In this document: positions 33,060 through 42,449 of the stretch, one piece after another | How the letters are laid out: each line of letters begins with the position of its first letter | Numbering within the stretch: the first letter of the stretch is position 1 | Source of the DNA: Guillardia theta CCMP2712 | Lineage: Eukaryota; Cryptophyceae; Pyrenomonadales; Geminigeraceae | Reading direction: 5' to 3' | Length of the DNA stretch: 64,000 nucleotides | Assembly (NCBI RefSeq): GCF_000315625.1 | Contig: NW_005434629.1 | Coordinates: 68,681-132,680 of the forward strand | The notes under the pieces: generated by a model | Database searches by the model: none | Told to the model about the DNA's origin: nothing | Seen by the model: the letters and a program-made list of their open reading frames with translations, nothing else | Made by a program: the position numbers and the translations under genes

Positions 33060-34170
33060 GCGAACTTGATCACCGTGACGGCCGTGTACTACGGTAGTCA
33101 CTTCACTAGCCAGTGACCCGGCGGAATGATTTTCCCATTCACCACCTCGAGTCAGTTTGAAAACCGTATGATAGGACGAAAACTTGACCCGGCAACGCGG
33201 CGGTGCCAGTGACGGGCCTGGTGCCAGCCGGCAACTTTAGTTCAGAGTCTCAGGGGGCCGGGCCCCCGAAGGCCCGGGCCCCGGGCGCCGGGCGGGCACT
33301 GTATGATCCAACAGCCAGTGTGACCGTCGTCCCGACTCAATGGCAAAACTTGCCACCGTATACGGTCGGTGGCACCCGTCAGCGGCAACCGTATGGCGCA
33401 TCCGAGTCCGACTCAGTCCCGTCTCGGCGATGCGGGCCGGGCCCGGCTCACTGAATGGCACCGTGCCACGCCGGTGGCCCCGCCGGGCCCCGGGGGCGAG
33501 TCCGGTCACGGCCGGGCGGCTCCTCAGCCTCACCGAGTCAACCGTTGCCACCGTGACCGGCGTCCCTCGGGCCTGCAGTCCCGGCGAGTCCGTCACTGTC
33601 GGAGTGCCGCCCGCCGCGCCGGCGGCCCGCCGCCGGGCGGCCCGGCCGGCGTGCCCAGGCTGACGGGAGTCAGTGAGGCTCAGCCTGACGGTGAGGTGTG
33701 ATCCGGGGCGTCACGCCCTCGGAGTCGACGGACTCGGCCGGGAGGCGAGCGGCCTTCGCCGGCGGGGGCGGTACCGTCACGGCCGTTGACTGCATATTGG
33801 ATTTTTACTAAAGCCTGTGACATAGGCTTTGAGTCCGTTCAGTAAAGGCTCACGGTGATAAAAAGATAAAACTTGAATGGTCGCCGCGCGTCACTGTGAC
33901 GGCCGCGTCCGACCGTCCGACGTCACGGGTCGAGTCCGGGCCAGCGATCAGAGTCGGTCAGGCTGCCCGGCAGGAACCTCCGACTCGCCTCGGAGGCTCC
34001 CGGCTACCAGCCCGGGCTACTCAGTAGGCTACTCACTGATGAGTGGCAGGCCCTCGGCCGAGCCCGCCGGGGCCCGCCGGGCCGGGCCTGATTGCCGTAC
34101 CCGTGCCGTACCCGGACGGCACCCGGTGACCGTACTACGCCGCCGGGGCGGTTCCACGGTCACTGGCCAA
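33060..34170. repeat. large GC-rich island
   Basis: The second longest GC island apart from the one at the right end. Dense in GTCACTGTGACGG, GCCGGGCC, GACTCGG, CACCGTGAC and GGCCCCGGGC words. Open frames on both strands reach about 120 codons, but they are arginine/proline-rich in every frame, as expected from composition alone. Starts about 400 bases upstream of the Crinkler-like gene. Confidence 0.6.
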
Positions 34171-34279
34171 CTCAACTTGAAGTTCAATAAAGCTTCTCGC
34201 CGAAGTTCAACGGTTTGTTTACTTCTACCTTCAAGTTTTACTCAAAGTTGAGTTCAATCAAAAAGCCGAGCTCCGACGG

Positions 34280-35450
34280 CGACTCAGGACTACCCCGGCG
34301 AATCCCAGACATCCGCTTCGAGCAGGGTGGGGTGGTAGAAGTAAACAGTCGAACGGTCCGAGTCAGCGCGGCCAGGGCTTGCCCAAAGTTACCACTGCGA
34401 TCAGTGTGGGGTGGGTCCTACGGAGGATGCGGAGGGGGGTCCCTGTCACTTCCCGGCGGGCACCGACGGTCCCCCCACGGTGGCCAAAATCAGTACCGCT
34501 CCGTCCGAGCCGCATCACCCGTCCGTCACAGCAGCTGACTACCTACCACTGAATCTGAGAACGGTGAACGGTACTACCCACCCCCCTTGGGACTTCCGAA
34601 GGTCTGAGTCGTTGGACATGTCGGAACTTGACCCGGAGGTGAAGTGGTCATATGGAAGTCCTATCAGACTACGAATTTGGGGCAGTAGCATCATAGGAGC
34701 AACTCAGTGAGACCAAGAAAAGTACCTTATGGGGTGCTAGGAACAGGTCCTATGAAAAATATGTCCTAACACCACAACAGACTCAGACCCCCGTTTGAAA
34801 GGCACGACTCGGCTGCAGTATGACGGGTCATCACGGGTCCTAGGGGGTGTGTGTGTGCGTCCTACGTAGTACGGTGGGTGTCCCTGTTTTGTAAACTTGA
34901 TACCAAGCAGACCCCTAGAATGATGTGGTTCATGAATATCTGGGGTCCATTCTGTGGCTGTCATACCGGTGATTTTACACACAAGAACACCGGTGGTCTT
35001 GCTGCAAACGAAAATGTAAAGAAGATATTGTGGCGTAGGGGGTAGGTAGTAACTTGTCGAGCACAGGAAAAAGAAAAGATGCTCGAACGGGAGCGAAAGA
35101 GTAGGGTAGGGTAGTTTCGGTAACTTAGTGGTACCTTCAGGAGGGGTGGTACCGCACCCGAAAGGCAACTTCGATGGGGGTCAATCAAGGTCAAAGTTGA
35201 TTTCTGTTCGCAGGGAGGTGGGGTACGAGAGTGAGGAGTCGAAGTGCTGACCAAGGGTGGGTACCATAAGGAAAGGAGGGTAGGGTGTCACACGGAATAT
35301 AAAGGACGGGCCTCAATTGGTATAATGGGTGGGGTACAAAGTATAGCGGTAGGTGGGGTACAAGCAGCACTGGACATGTGGTGGGGTACTACCAATGACC
35401 TCACTGAGATGGGTGGGGTGGGTCGGCAGGGTTGGATCCAGATATCAACT
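34280..35450. repeat. G-rich, strand-biased tract
   Basis: The plus strand is rich in degenerate GGGTGGGGTAC, GGTAGGGTAG and GGGGGGTCC words spaced 10-40 bases apart. Examples are near 34325, 34405, 35041, 35098, 35276 and 35330-35410. There is no gene. Similar tracts lie at 4.8-5.3, 21.5, 38.7-39.0, 48.95 and 54.0-54.25 kb. The sequence could form G-quadruplexes; this is inference. Confidence 0.55.
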
Positions 35451-35487
35451 TGCATTCCGCGTTGTCCTGTGCGGTGACGTCGGATCC

Positions 35488-35543
35488 CTCTGCTGCCCTC
35501 TGCTACCCTCTGCTACCCTCTGCTGCCCTCTGCTACCCTCTGC
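35488..35543. repeat. 10-base tandem repeat CTCTGCTRCC
   Basis: About 5.5 units of CTCTGCTGCC/CTCTGCTACC in a head-to-tail array, 170 bases upstream of the CENP-B-type gene. Confidence 0.9.
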
Positions 35544-35711
35544 GCTTGCTCCTCCTCGGCTCTGTTCCTCCAGACGTCCTTCCTCCTTCCTCCCTCCTAT
35601 CTTGTTTCAACACTCGATTCTTCTCCAGTCACACTGCATCAAGCTCGCTGTGATCTTCAAGTTTGAGACACCACGAATTGAGGTCAGAGAATTACCTGAA
35701 CCACAAATCCA

Positions 35712-36524
35712 ATGGAAAGCTTGCTCTTGAATCAACAGATCAGTCTAGGGGAAAATGGGCTATTTGCAGGAAATCGCCTGCCTCTGCTGCAGGCATTTGA
35801 ACCCCTTCAACCGAAACTCGCTCCTCTCCGTCAGCCCAGCTTCCTCTTGGATTCTGCTGCCCCCTCCATCCCTCCTCCCTCCCAGGTGATACAACTTGGC
35901 CTGACCCTCGAGGACCTTATGTACATGGCCCTCAACCCTCTTCCCGACCGTCAGCTCTCCATCCCCCAGCCGCTGCCGTGCTCGCCACCCAGCCCCCTCA
36001 TGGCCGTAGCGAAGCCCGAGGCCGTGAGGCCGCAGGCGTCCGAGGAGTGTGCGGACATGGTGGAGGAAGCCGACGAGGAGGAGGAGGAGGGCGACGGGGA
36101 GACGCTGGACAAGCGGGCAAGGCACAGCATCGCATGCAAGTCAAAGTCTAAGCTAACGCTAGCGGAGAAGCTGGAGATGATCCGTCTAAGAGACGAGTTA
36201 CAAGTGTCGCAGGCTTACCTGGCGTATCGTTTCGGCAAGAGCCGGTCTGCCGTGTCCAAGATTCTGAGGGTGGAGAATATTGCGAAGCTCAAGGCGCTAG
36301 CAGGGGCAGGCGTACACCGCAGCATAAGGCGATGCTCGTCCAACCATGACTCGGTGCTGGAGCAGCGGGTGCACGAGTTTGTGGAGAACAATTTGCACAT
36401 CGAGAAGCGTCGCGTAATGATCCGAGATTATGCTCAAACGGTAGCGACTCAGATGGGGCTATCGAACTTCAAGGCGACGCGGAGCTGGATCGGGCGCTTC
36501 ATGAAGCGTCATGGATTCAAGTGA
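35712..36524 (+). CDS. CENP-B/psq-type DNA-binding protein without a transposase domain
   Basis: A 270-residue intronless frame. Residues about 143-190 form a psq/CENP-B N-terminal helix-turn-helix (KLTLAEKLEMIRLRDE, then AYRFGKSRSAVSKIL). Residues about 212-270 form the second, Tc5/CENP-B-type HTH (RVHEFVENN, then GLSNFKATRSWIGRFMKRHG). This tandem pair is typical of pogo/Tigger transposases and of proteins domesticated from them. The protein stops at the end of the second HTH, so the DDE catalytic domain is absent. The N-terminal 130 residues are Pro/Leu-rich, then acidic. A DNA-binding role is inferred. It is either a domesticated regulator or the 5' part of a decayed transposon; no terminal repeats were seen. 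Confidence 0.75.
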   Translation: MESLLLNQQISLGENGLFAGNRLPLLQAFEPLQPKLAPLRQPSFLLDSAAPSIPPPSQVIQLGLTLEDLMYMALNPLPDRQLSIPQPLPCSPPSPLMAVAKPEAVRPQASEECADMVEEADEEEEEGDGETLDKRARHSIACKSKSKLTLAEKLEMIRLRDELQVSQAYLAYRFGKSRSAVSKILRVENIAKLKALAGAGVHRSIRRCSSNHDSVLEQRVHEFVENNLHIEKRRVMIRDYAQTVATQMGLSNFKATRSWIGRFMKRHGFK

Positions 36525-37450
36525 AGACAGCTTGTATGCTGCATTCACGACCTTTGTTTCTTGTTGGTTTGATAACGCGCTGAGAATGATTTGAATGAGT
36601 AGAAGTTTTTTTGATTGAACATGATTGTAATTTTAGTGAGCCTCGACTTCTAATCTTTGAACTGAATTGCTTCCTTTCTTCGATTGCCTTGCGACGCTTA
36701 CAATTTGGAAGACACTTCAATTTATCAGCAGACAATCCTTAGCAGTTCTCAAATTCCTCCTAGGTTTGGTGTGAATTTCCGAACACGTCCCTTTCCTGTC
36801 ATCCCCGGAGGCTTCATTTGTTGCCTTGCCATTCGACAGATCCGAGACCGGAGGAGCTGCAGGTGTTGCAGACCTCTCGATGAAAGTGGCTCAACTTTCG
36901 AGGTGAAGACTGCATCAGTCGAAGACAACACTACGAACATTGAAGTCGTACTTATCTCGAATCGATTGTTCAGACGCTCTCATGTGTTGTGAATCTCGTT
37001 AACATTTTATGAGTTCCCTTTAGCTTCTTTCACAAAATTCACAGTCTACATCTCAGCACTAACTGCGCGGCAGAGAAGATGATGCCTTGATCTCGCCAGT
37101 GAGTTCCGCCCACCGCTTGCACAGCGACACAGAGAGTCGACAGCCCACAAGACAACCAAAGTTCGTAAGGTCTTGCAGGACGTCGGCGCTCTCGCATACT
37201 TTTTTCTCTCGTCTGCCACTCAAAACTTCCAAGACAAGAGAACGCGCCTCATCGATGCAAGCTGATTCGATTTCACAATCGAAGCTCACAGGATGAAGGA
37301 AGAAAAATGCCACAGGTACAAACATTGCTCATGAAACATTTGCACGAACATGCCACTCCAACTCGTACGGCCCCAAGTTGTGGCGGTAAAATTGAACACA
37401 TTCTACTGTTTTGATGCCTGCTCGAAGTCTTCAACAAGCTCGGGAACCTG
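36525..37450. other. intergenic, with a possible small minus-strand exon
   Basis: No confident gene. On the minus strand 37059-37300 reads as a Leu/Ser-rich frame (for example ARSLVLEVLSGRREKK) ending at a stop at 37059. It could be a terminal exon but has no partner and no recognised family. The rest is AT-rich. The 3' end of BTF3 transcription should fall near 37400. Confidence 0.3.
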
Positions 37451-38309
37451 CTACCTGTCAGAATCTCCGACAAATCCCTTCCAAACATTTACATCGTCGT
37501 CGTCCTTCGCGTCTCCGCTGCCTCCTGCGGCCTGTCCCGGGCCAGTGAACTGCTCAGCAATCTTCTTCAAGTTCTCCAGGTTGTCAGGTCCAAGCTGGTT
37601 GATGATGCCGGGAAGAAGATCCTGGAGCTTCTTGTTCTCGGCAGTGCCGCTGATGACGTAAGTGTTGGCACCGATGGAAGCTTGGACTTGCTGCCGACCC
37701 ATGGTGAGTGCTACAAATTAAACTAGGAGGAACAGGAGCCAGGAGGAAGAGGAGGAGAGATTTTGGCTATCATAGGTTAGAAACCTCTCAGCATATCAAG
37801 GCCTCCCGTAGTGTTAGCCAGGAGTGTTGGGGAACATAAGGAAGGTTCAGGATGCATTTATCTACATTCTGCCTGCTGGAAGTGTCCCCGGGGAAGAGAA
37901 ACACACGGGGAGGAGGGGGAGAGGATCTTACCTTGGGGTTCTTGAAATGGATGACTGATCCGTTGTCACGGAACAGATTGACCTGTGCGAGGTTGAGCAA
38001 TCGACCCGTCGTTGCACATTAGTGCTTCACCTCCTCGATCCCTGGGATGTTGTTCACGCCGAGTCGTTTCAAGGTGTTTTGAAGGCGCTTGTCGTCTGCC
38101 AGCAAACGAATGAGACTTTCTGGTGCTCGCAATGAGTTTGCAACGAGCCTACCTGTGGTGGCTGACTTGTGGACTGCCTTTTTCTTTCTACGAACTGAGC
38201 CCTTGCCACCGGTTCGGACCTTGACGCCAGTGTCAATCTCTGTTCAATCCAAGAGTGATTCACTTACAGAGGCTTTGAGCTTCTCTAACTTGTCTTGATC
38301 CACTGGCAT
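37451..38309 (-). CDS. BTF3: nascent polypeptide-associated complex beta subunit (BTF3), complete
   Basis: The beta-NAC subunit pairs with alpha-NAC on the ribosome and shields emerging chains. Five exons close in frame: 38268-38309, 38153-38237, 38031-38095, 37932-37982 and 37451-37690, giving 160 residues, the normal family length. Family blocks in order: [14 protein letters not shown] (ribosome-binding basic region), [33 protein letters not shown], then the NAC domain with [20 protein letters not shown] and [19 protein letters not shown]. The acidic tail ends in GDSDR. The last acceptor, read as GGCAG, adds one Gln before VQAS compared with most homologues. The start ATG at 38307-38309 begins a short first exon [11 protein letters not shown]. 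Confidence 0.93.
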
Positions 38310-39162
38310 ATCTCTGTCTTCACCAATCGTCAGAAGATCGCAAGTGCTTCACATTTCGATTGACAAATCACAACACCAAGCTTTCGGCTCTTGCCGAAAA
38401 GCAGTGCACCAAAACTTCCTCTCGATTCGCAGTACTCTTAGTATTTCTTTCCCCTTAGCATATGCCATGCATGCTGTGAAGCGAAAGTTTGGTATCTCTC
38501 CTCTCACCGGGCTGAGGCTGTTTCGACTCTTCCCGCTTCAAATGCTGATTTTCTTTCCTAGCCCAAATATAACAAGCCGCCTTTCTATGCTTCCTGCATT
38601 CACTCCTTCTGCTCTCCCTCCCTCCTCCTTCCTCCCTCTTGTCTGCTCCACGTCTTCTGCTCTCCTTCCCCATAATCGCAGGCGGCGCGTGCAGCTTGAT
38701 TGAGTAAAAAAAAGGCGGGAGATCGGGGGTGGTCAGTTGGGGGTGGGGACTAATGAGCAGGTATGGTAGGTGGTGAAGTTTCCACGGGGTAGGGTCCACA
38801 ATCCTTTGCAACAAGTTTCGGTTATCTACCAAACTGTCTGTTTTTATTTTATATCAATCAGTAAAATTAGCAGTAATATGCTCAGTATTTTGGACAATTC
38901 CAGTCCTCGATCTGATGTGAAGGATCATGGGGGGTGATATCAAATGGGAGTGTGGATCAGGGGGGTGGTATGCGATGGGGGTGGTCATGTTGCACGACAA
39001 AAATCTTCGTTCGATCAAACGTTGAAACTTCAGAACTTTGGAAGTTTGATGATACAGAACTTTTACTCCAAGTTTCAAACTGCATCTGCACAAACTTTGG
39101 GGGGCCAGAGCGGGGATGTGATGCCCTGGCTATTTCCGGGAGGATTTTAGTGCACCGCCGAA
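38310..39162. other. intergenic with G-rich tract
   Basis: 38700-38990 carries G-rich plus-strand words (GGGGGTGGGGACT, GGGGTAGGG, GGGGGGTGGTATG) like the tract at 34.3 kb. No gene is seen. This DNA separates the divergent BTF3 and the small plus-strand gene. Confidence 0.45.
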
Positions 39163-39652
39163 ATGTTCGAGCTGTTGAAGCAAGAGATGCTTATGGACGA
39201 CCGCATGGCGGGTATGAGCAACGTGAGCGAAGGCTTCTGGATGGGCAAGAACAAGATCAGAACCCCGGGCAGGTGAGATCCTCTCCTTTTCACATCTCTT
39301 GCCCTGTTGCGTTGTCGGGGGATGGCGGGAGCTGAAAAAGTGTTTGCAGGTCCGGAGGTTGCAAGTATTACTGTGACAGGCAAAACTTGTCGAACGTGAG
39401 TGTCTTGTGTTTTGCTCCTCCCTCTTTGTTTCGAAGATCTGCCAGTTCTCATGGGTGTTCTTGATGTCCTTGTTGTGATCATTTGCCATCCCTGATGGAG
39501 GGATAGAGTGATGTTCGGGCGTCGTTGCGAAACCCTCTCCTCTGCTCTGTTCGATGCATCATCTCCTGACTTGCTGCGACTGACTTGCTGATCTCCAGGG
39601 GTTCATGTCGACTGAGGGCTCCTTCAGCCGTGCCGGGCACCCCCACTGGTGA
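39163..39652 (+). CDS. small conserved-looking protein, unknown
   Basis: Three exons join cleanly: 39163-39275, about 39350-39399 and 39599-39652, with GTGAG donors and TTGCAG and CTCCAG acceptors. The product is about 72 residues. It begins MFELLKQEMLMDDRMAG, continues with SEGFWMGKNKIRTPGR and a short KYYCDRQNLSN, and ends SRAGHPHW. Two Cys lie in the middle exon. There is no signal peptide or membrane segment. A longer N-terminus from an upstream exon is possible. I do not recognise the family. The splice signals and the phase-correct joins are the reason for calling it. Confidence 0.5.
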
Positions 39653-40066
39653 TGTTTGCGAACTGTTGCTCCATGGAGGCTGACAGCAACTGTGCAGGGA
39701 CGGGCGCGGATCGCACTACGACATCATGCACTAGGATGTTTCAGCTACAGATATCTGTCATGTCTAGTAAGAGTGTAACTTTTGGTGTCCGCCCTTGCAC
39801 GGGTGGCAAGTTTTCTTTACCCTTCCACAAAGAAATAGAAATTCAGTGTAACTCAGTCATCTGTGTCCTCCTCCTCCTCCTCCTCCTCCTCCTTTTCCTT
39901 CTTCTTCATCTCCTTCTTCCTACTTTCACTCTCTTCTGCGAGACGAGGCTTAGTCTAATGCAAGCAAGGAGCAACTTGGAAACCTGAGGAGTCGCTGGGC
40001 TCCGGTACCCGTTTGCCGGCTGATTTCACGCGGGTCAGAGAACGCACGAGCAAGGCGCTCACTCAC

Positions 40067-40720
40067 CCTCCATGGAGTCTTCAGCTTGCATCATCGTCTT
40101 TCCCATGAACTCTTGCGACGAGTGTCCGGAGTCCGAGTGAGAGGAGAACTTGTTCTCCTCCATGATCCTCCTCATCTCCGAGGACTCGAAGGACGAAGAG
40201 TTGCCTCCTCCTCACTCCTGTCAACCTTTCCCCCTCCCGTTCGCATGCTAACACACCTCGGATCTCGGCGCTGTCGATCATGTCCAGATTCAGCTGGCTG
40301 TCAGGTTCAACCTCTTCCACGTTCAGCATGTCCTTGAGATTGTTCGCCATTCCTTCGCTGCTCCTGCACTGTCACATCGAGCGAGAAAGCCCTCAAGGTT
40401 CACCCTGAGCTCCTTCCTCCTCCGTCTCTGCCATCTGATGTCTTCTCCCTCTTCTTCTTTGCCCTTGCTCGAGTCAGTTGGTTGCGAGTGAGATGAGTGA
40501 AATACTTGTTAGACAGTTCCTCCTGCTCCTCGTCCTCCTCGTCGTCCTCGTCCTCGTCCTCCTCCTCCTGTCCTGATCGAGAGGTCAGTGGAGGAGAAGC
40601 AAGACGAGGAGGAGGAACGGGAAGTTCACACCTGAGCGGCTTGTATCTCCTTCGTCATCCTCGTCCTGCTCTTCGCTGCTATCGCTCTCGTCTGCTTCGA
40701 CCCGCCTCCCCTTAGCTCCC
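40067..40720 (-). CDS. acidic protein, unidentified, partial model
   Basis: Minus-strand coding blocks share an acidic character. One is DESDSSEEQDEDDEGDTS (about 40635-40690). The next begins with Glu/Asp runs and reads LSNKYFTHLTRNQLTRARAKKKR (about 40455-40570). Another starts MANNLKDMLNVEEVEPDS at 40350 and, after an intron closing at 40220 in phase, reads MRRIMEENKFSSHSDSG and ends at a donor at 40067. Whether these form one gene or two is open. More exons probably lie on either side, for example 40780-41330. Acidic, Ser-rich, partly basic: a nuclear or nucleolar protein would fit, but no family is recognised. Confidence 0.35.
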
Positions 40721-41399
40721 CTCCCACTGCATGCAGCATGTCAGCGATGCGGCCACTAGACCGCGTTTGATCGCTGCTCTCCCTACATGGATCGGTTGGG
40801 AGCCCGGGGCCCCGATCCCTTTCTGAGTGCATTCCTCGCATGCTCCTTCATCTTGCTCGTCTCCGCCTTCTGATTGCAAGCATCGACCAGTCAGAGTGTC
40901 CCTCGCATAGGGAGAAAAGAGACGAACACACAGCACTCACCCCCTGTCTCTTCGATCGGTCTTCGCGCAGCTTTGCTTTCTGCTTCCCTCCTCCCTCTCC
41001 TCCTCCTGCACCTCCAGTGCTTCAGTGCGCTCAAAAGCTGCATCCTTATCTCACCTCGCAGACTGACGAGCATGGGAGGATTAAGTTGGACTTGCTCCGT
41101 CCTCTCGATCCAGTTGACTTTCCTCTCAGCAGCACAAAGATCAACTTCTGCTCGCACAGCACAATAAGTTCAACGCTCCTACCATGCTCTCTTCCTCTCC
41201 CACCTGTACCGAGGCCGTTCGCCTTCCCTCCCATGAAGAAGGAAGATTCGAGGAGGAGCAGGGCGAGGAGGGAGGTTGTCGGCATCCTCCGAAACCACTG
41301 GATCCTAAGTAAACCCAAGAAGATCAACGTGCGAGGAAGGGATGCGAAGGGGACGAGCAGCGTGTGCGCTACTTGAGCGATTGAGCACGGATCTCCACA

Positions 41400-42440
41400 A
41401 CTCCTAATGTTGTGCAGTCAGCAATCAGGACGAGAAAGAATAAGACACGTGTCAAGAAATCCTAGCTTCCTCTCCTCATTTTTGACAGTATCATCTTTCC
41501 CCATCCCCTCTGCCGTTCCCTCCTGCCCTGGCCCCCTCCCTCCCTCCCCCCCTCTTCCCTCTCTCCCTCCCTCCAGTCTCACTATACCCTCGCTCTCCCT
41601 TGTCCTTCCTTCCCTCGCTCTCCCTCCCTCCCCCGCTCATCATAGCAGCATGGGAAGCCCTGGTATCCATCAGGTGTTGGTGCTGGCATGGGCGGTGCTA
41701 GGTGGAGAAGCGAGTGGAGGTATGGAGGATGGCGATGGAGCCCGAGGGACGGAAAAGGGGCAAAGGTGGGGGGAGGGAGGGGCGAGGGGGAGGAGGAGGG
41801 GAGGGGAAGAAGGAGGAAGGAGGAAGAAGTGGGTGCTGTAGGAAGTTGTGATGGTGGGGCCCGCCGGGGTGGGCGGAGCGGGGGGAGGGGGGAGGGAAGA
41901 GGGGGGATTGGAGGAGGATGTAATAGGGTTTTTTAGTGAGGCAGGGGCGTATTGGAGGGAACGGGGGGAAGGGGATGGGGGGAGGGGGGGGGGGGGGAGG
42001 GGCGGAGAGAGCAGAGACAGAGCCGAGGAGCACGGGAGGAGAAAATATGAGCGAGCAACATCCCGTCTCCTGCTCCTGCTCATCATCATCATCATGTATC
42101 TAGAGAAGCAACATCATCATGTCATCTTTATCTCCCTCATCGTTTATAGTATCGTTGATACAGCTCTGGGTCATGCTCGAAGCCATGACGCCGCGCGTAA
42201 GTGTTGCGAAGACCGTAGTCCAGCCCTGCCATTGCACAATCACTCTCCTTGTTTACCCCCTCCCCCTTCCTCCTCTTGCATCCTCCTATCCCTCCGTTCT
42301 CTTGCCCCCTACTTCGTCCTTCTTTCATCTCCCCTCCCCTCCTCCTCCTGCCATGAACCCTTGCTCACTCGTCCATCTCCTCCTCACTCATTATGCCCTC
42401 CTAGCCTTTCAGACCCGCCTTCCTCCTCCTCTCTGTGCTT
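41400..42440. other. low-complexity pyrimidine/purine-rich DNA
   Basis: CT-rich to 41650, then GGA/GGGG-rich to about 42010, then CT-rich again. Open frames here are Pro/Ser- or Gly/Glu-rich in all directions. I see no supported gene. Confidence 0.5.
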
Positions 42441-42449
42441 GCCTGACGT

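Noticed and set aside
33203-34250. Several open frames in the GC-rich island
   Set aside because: High GC removes stop codons in all frames; products are Arg/Pro/Gly-rich on both strands, with no start context or family likeness.
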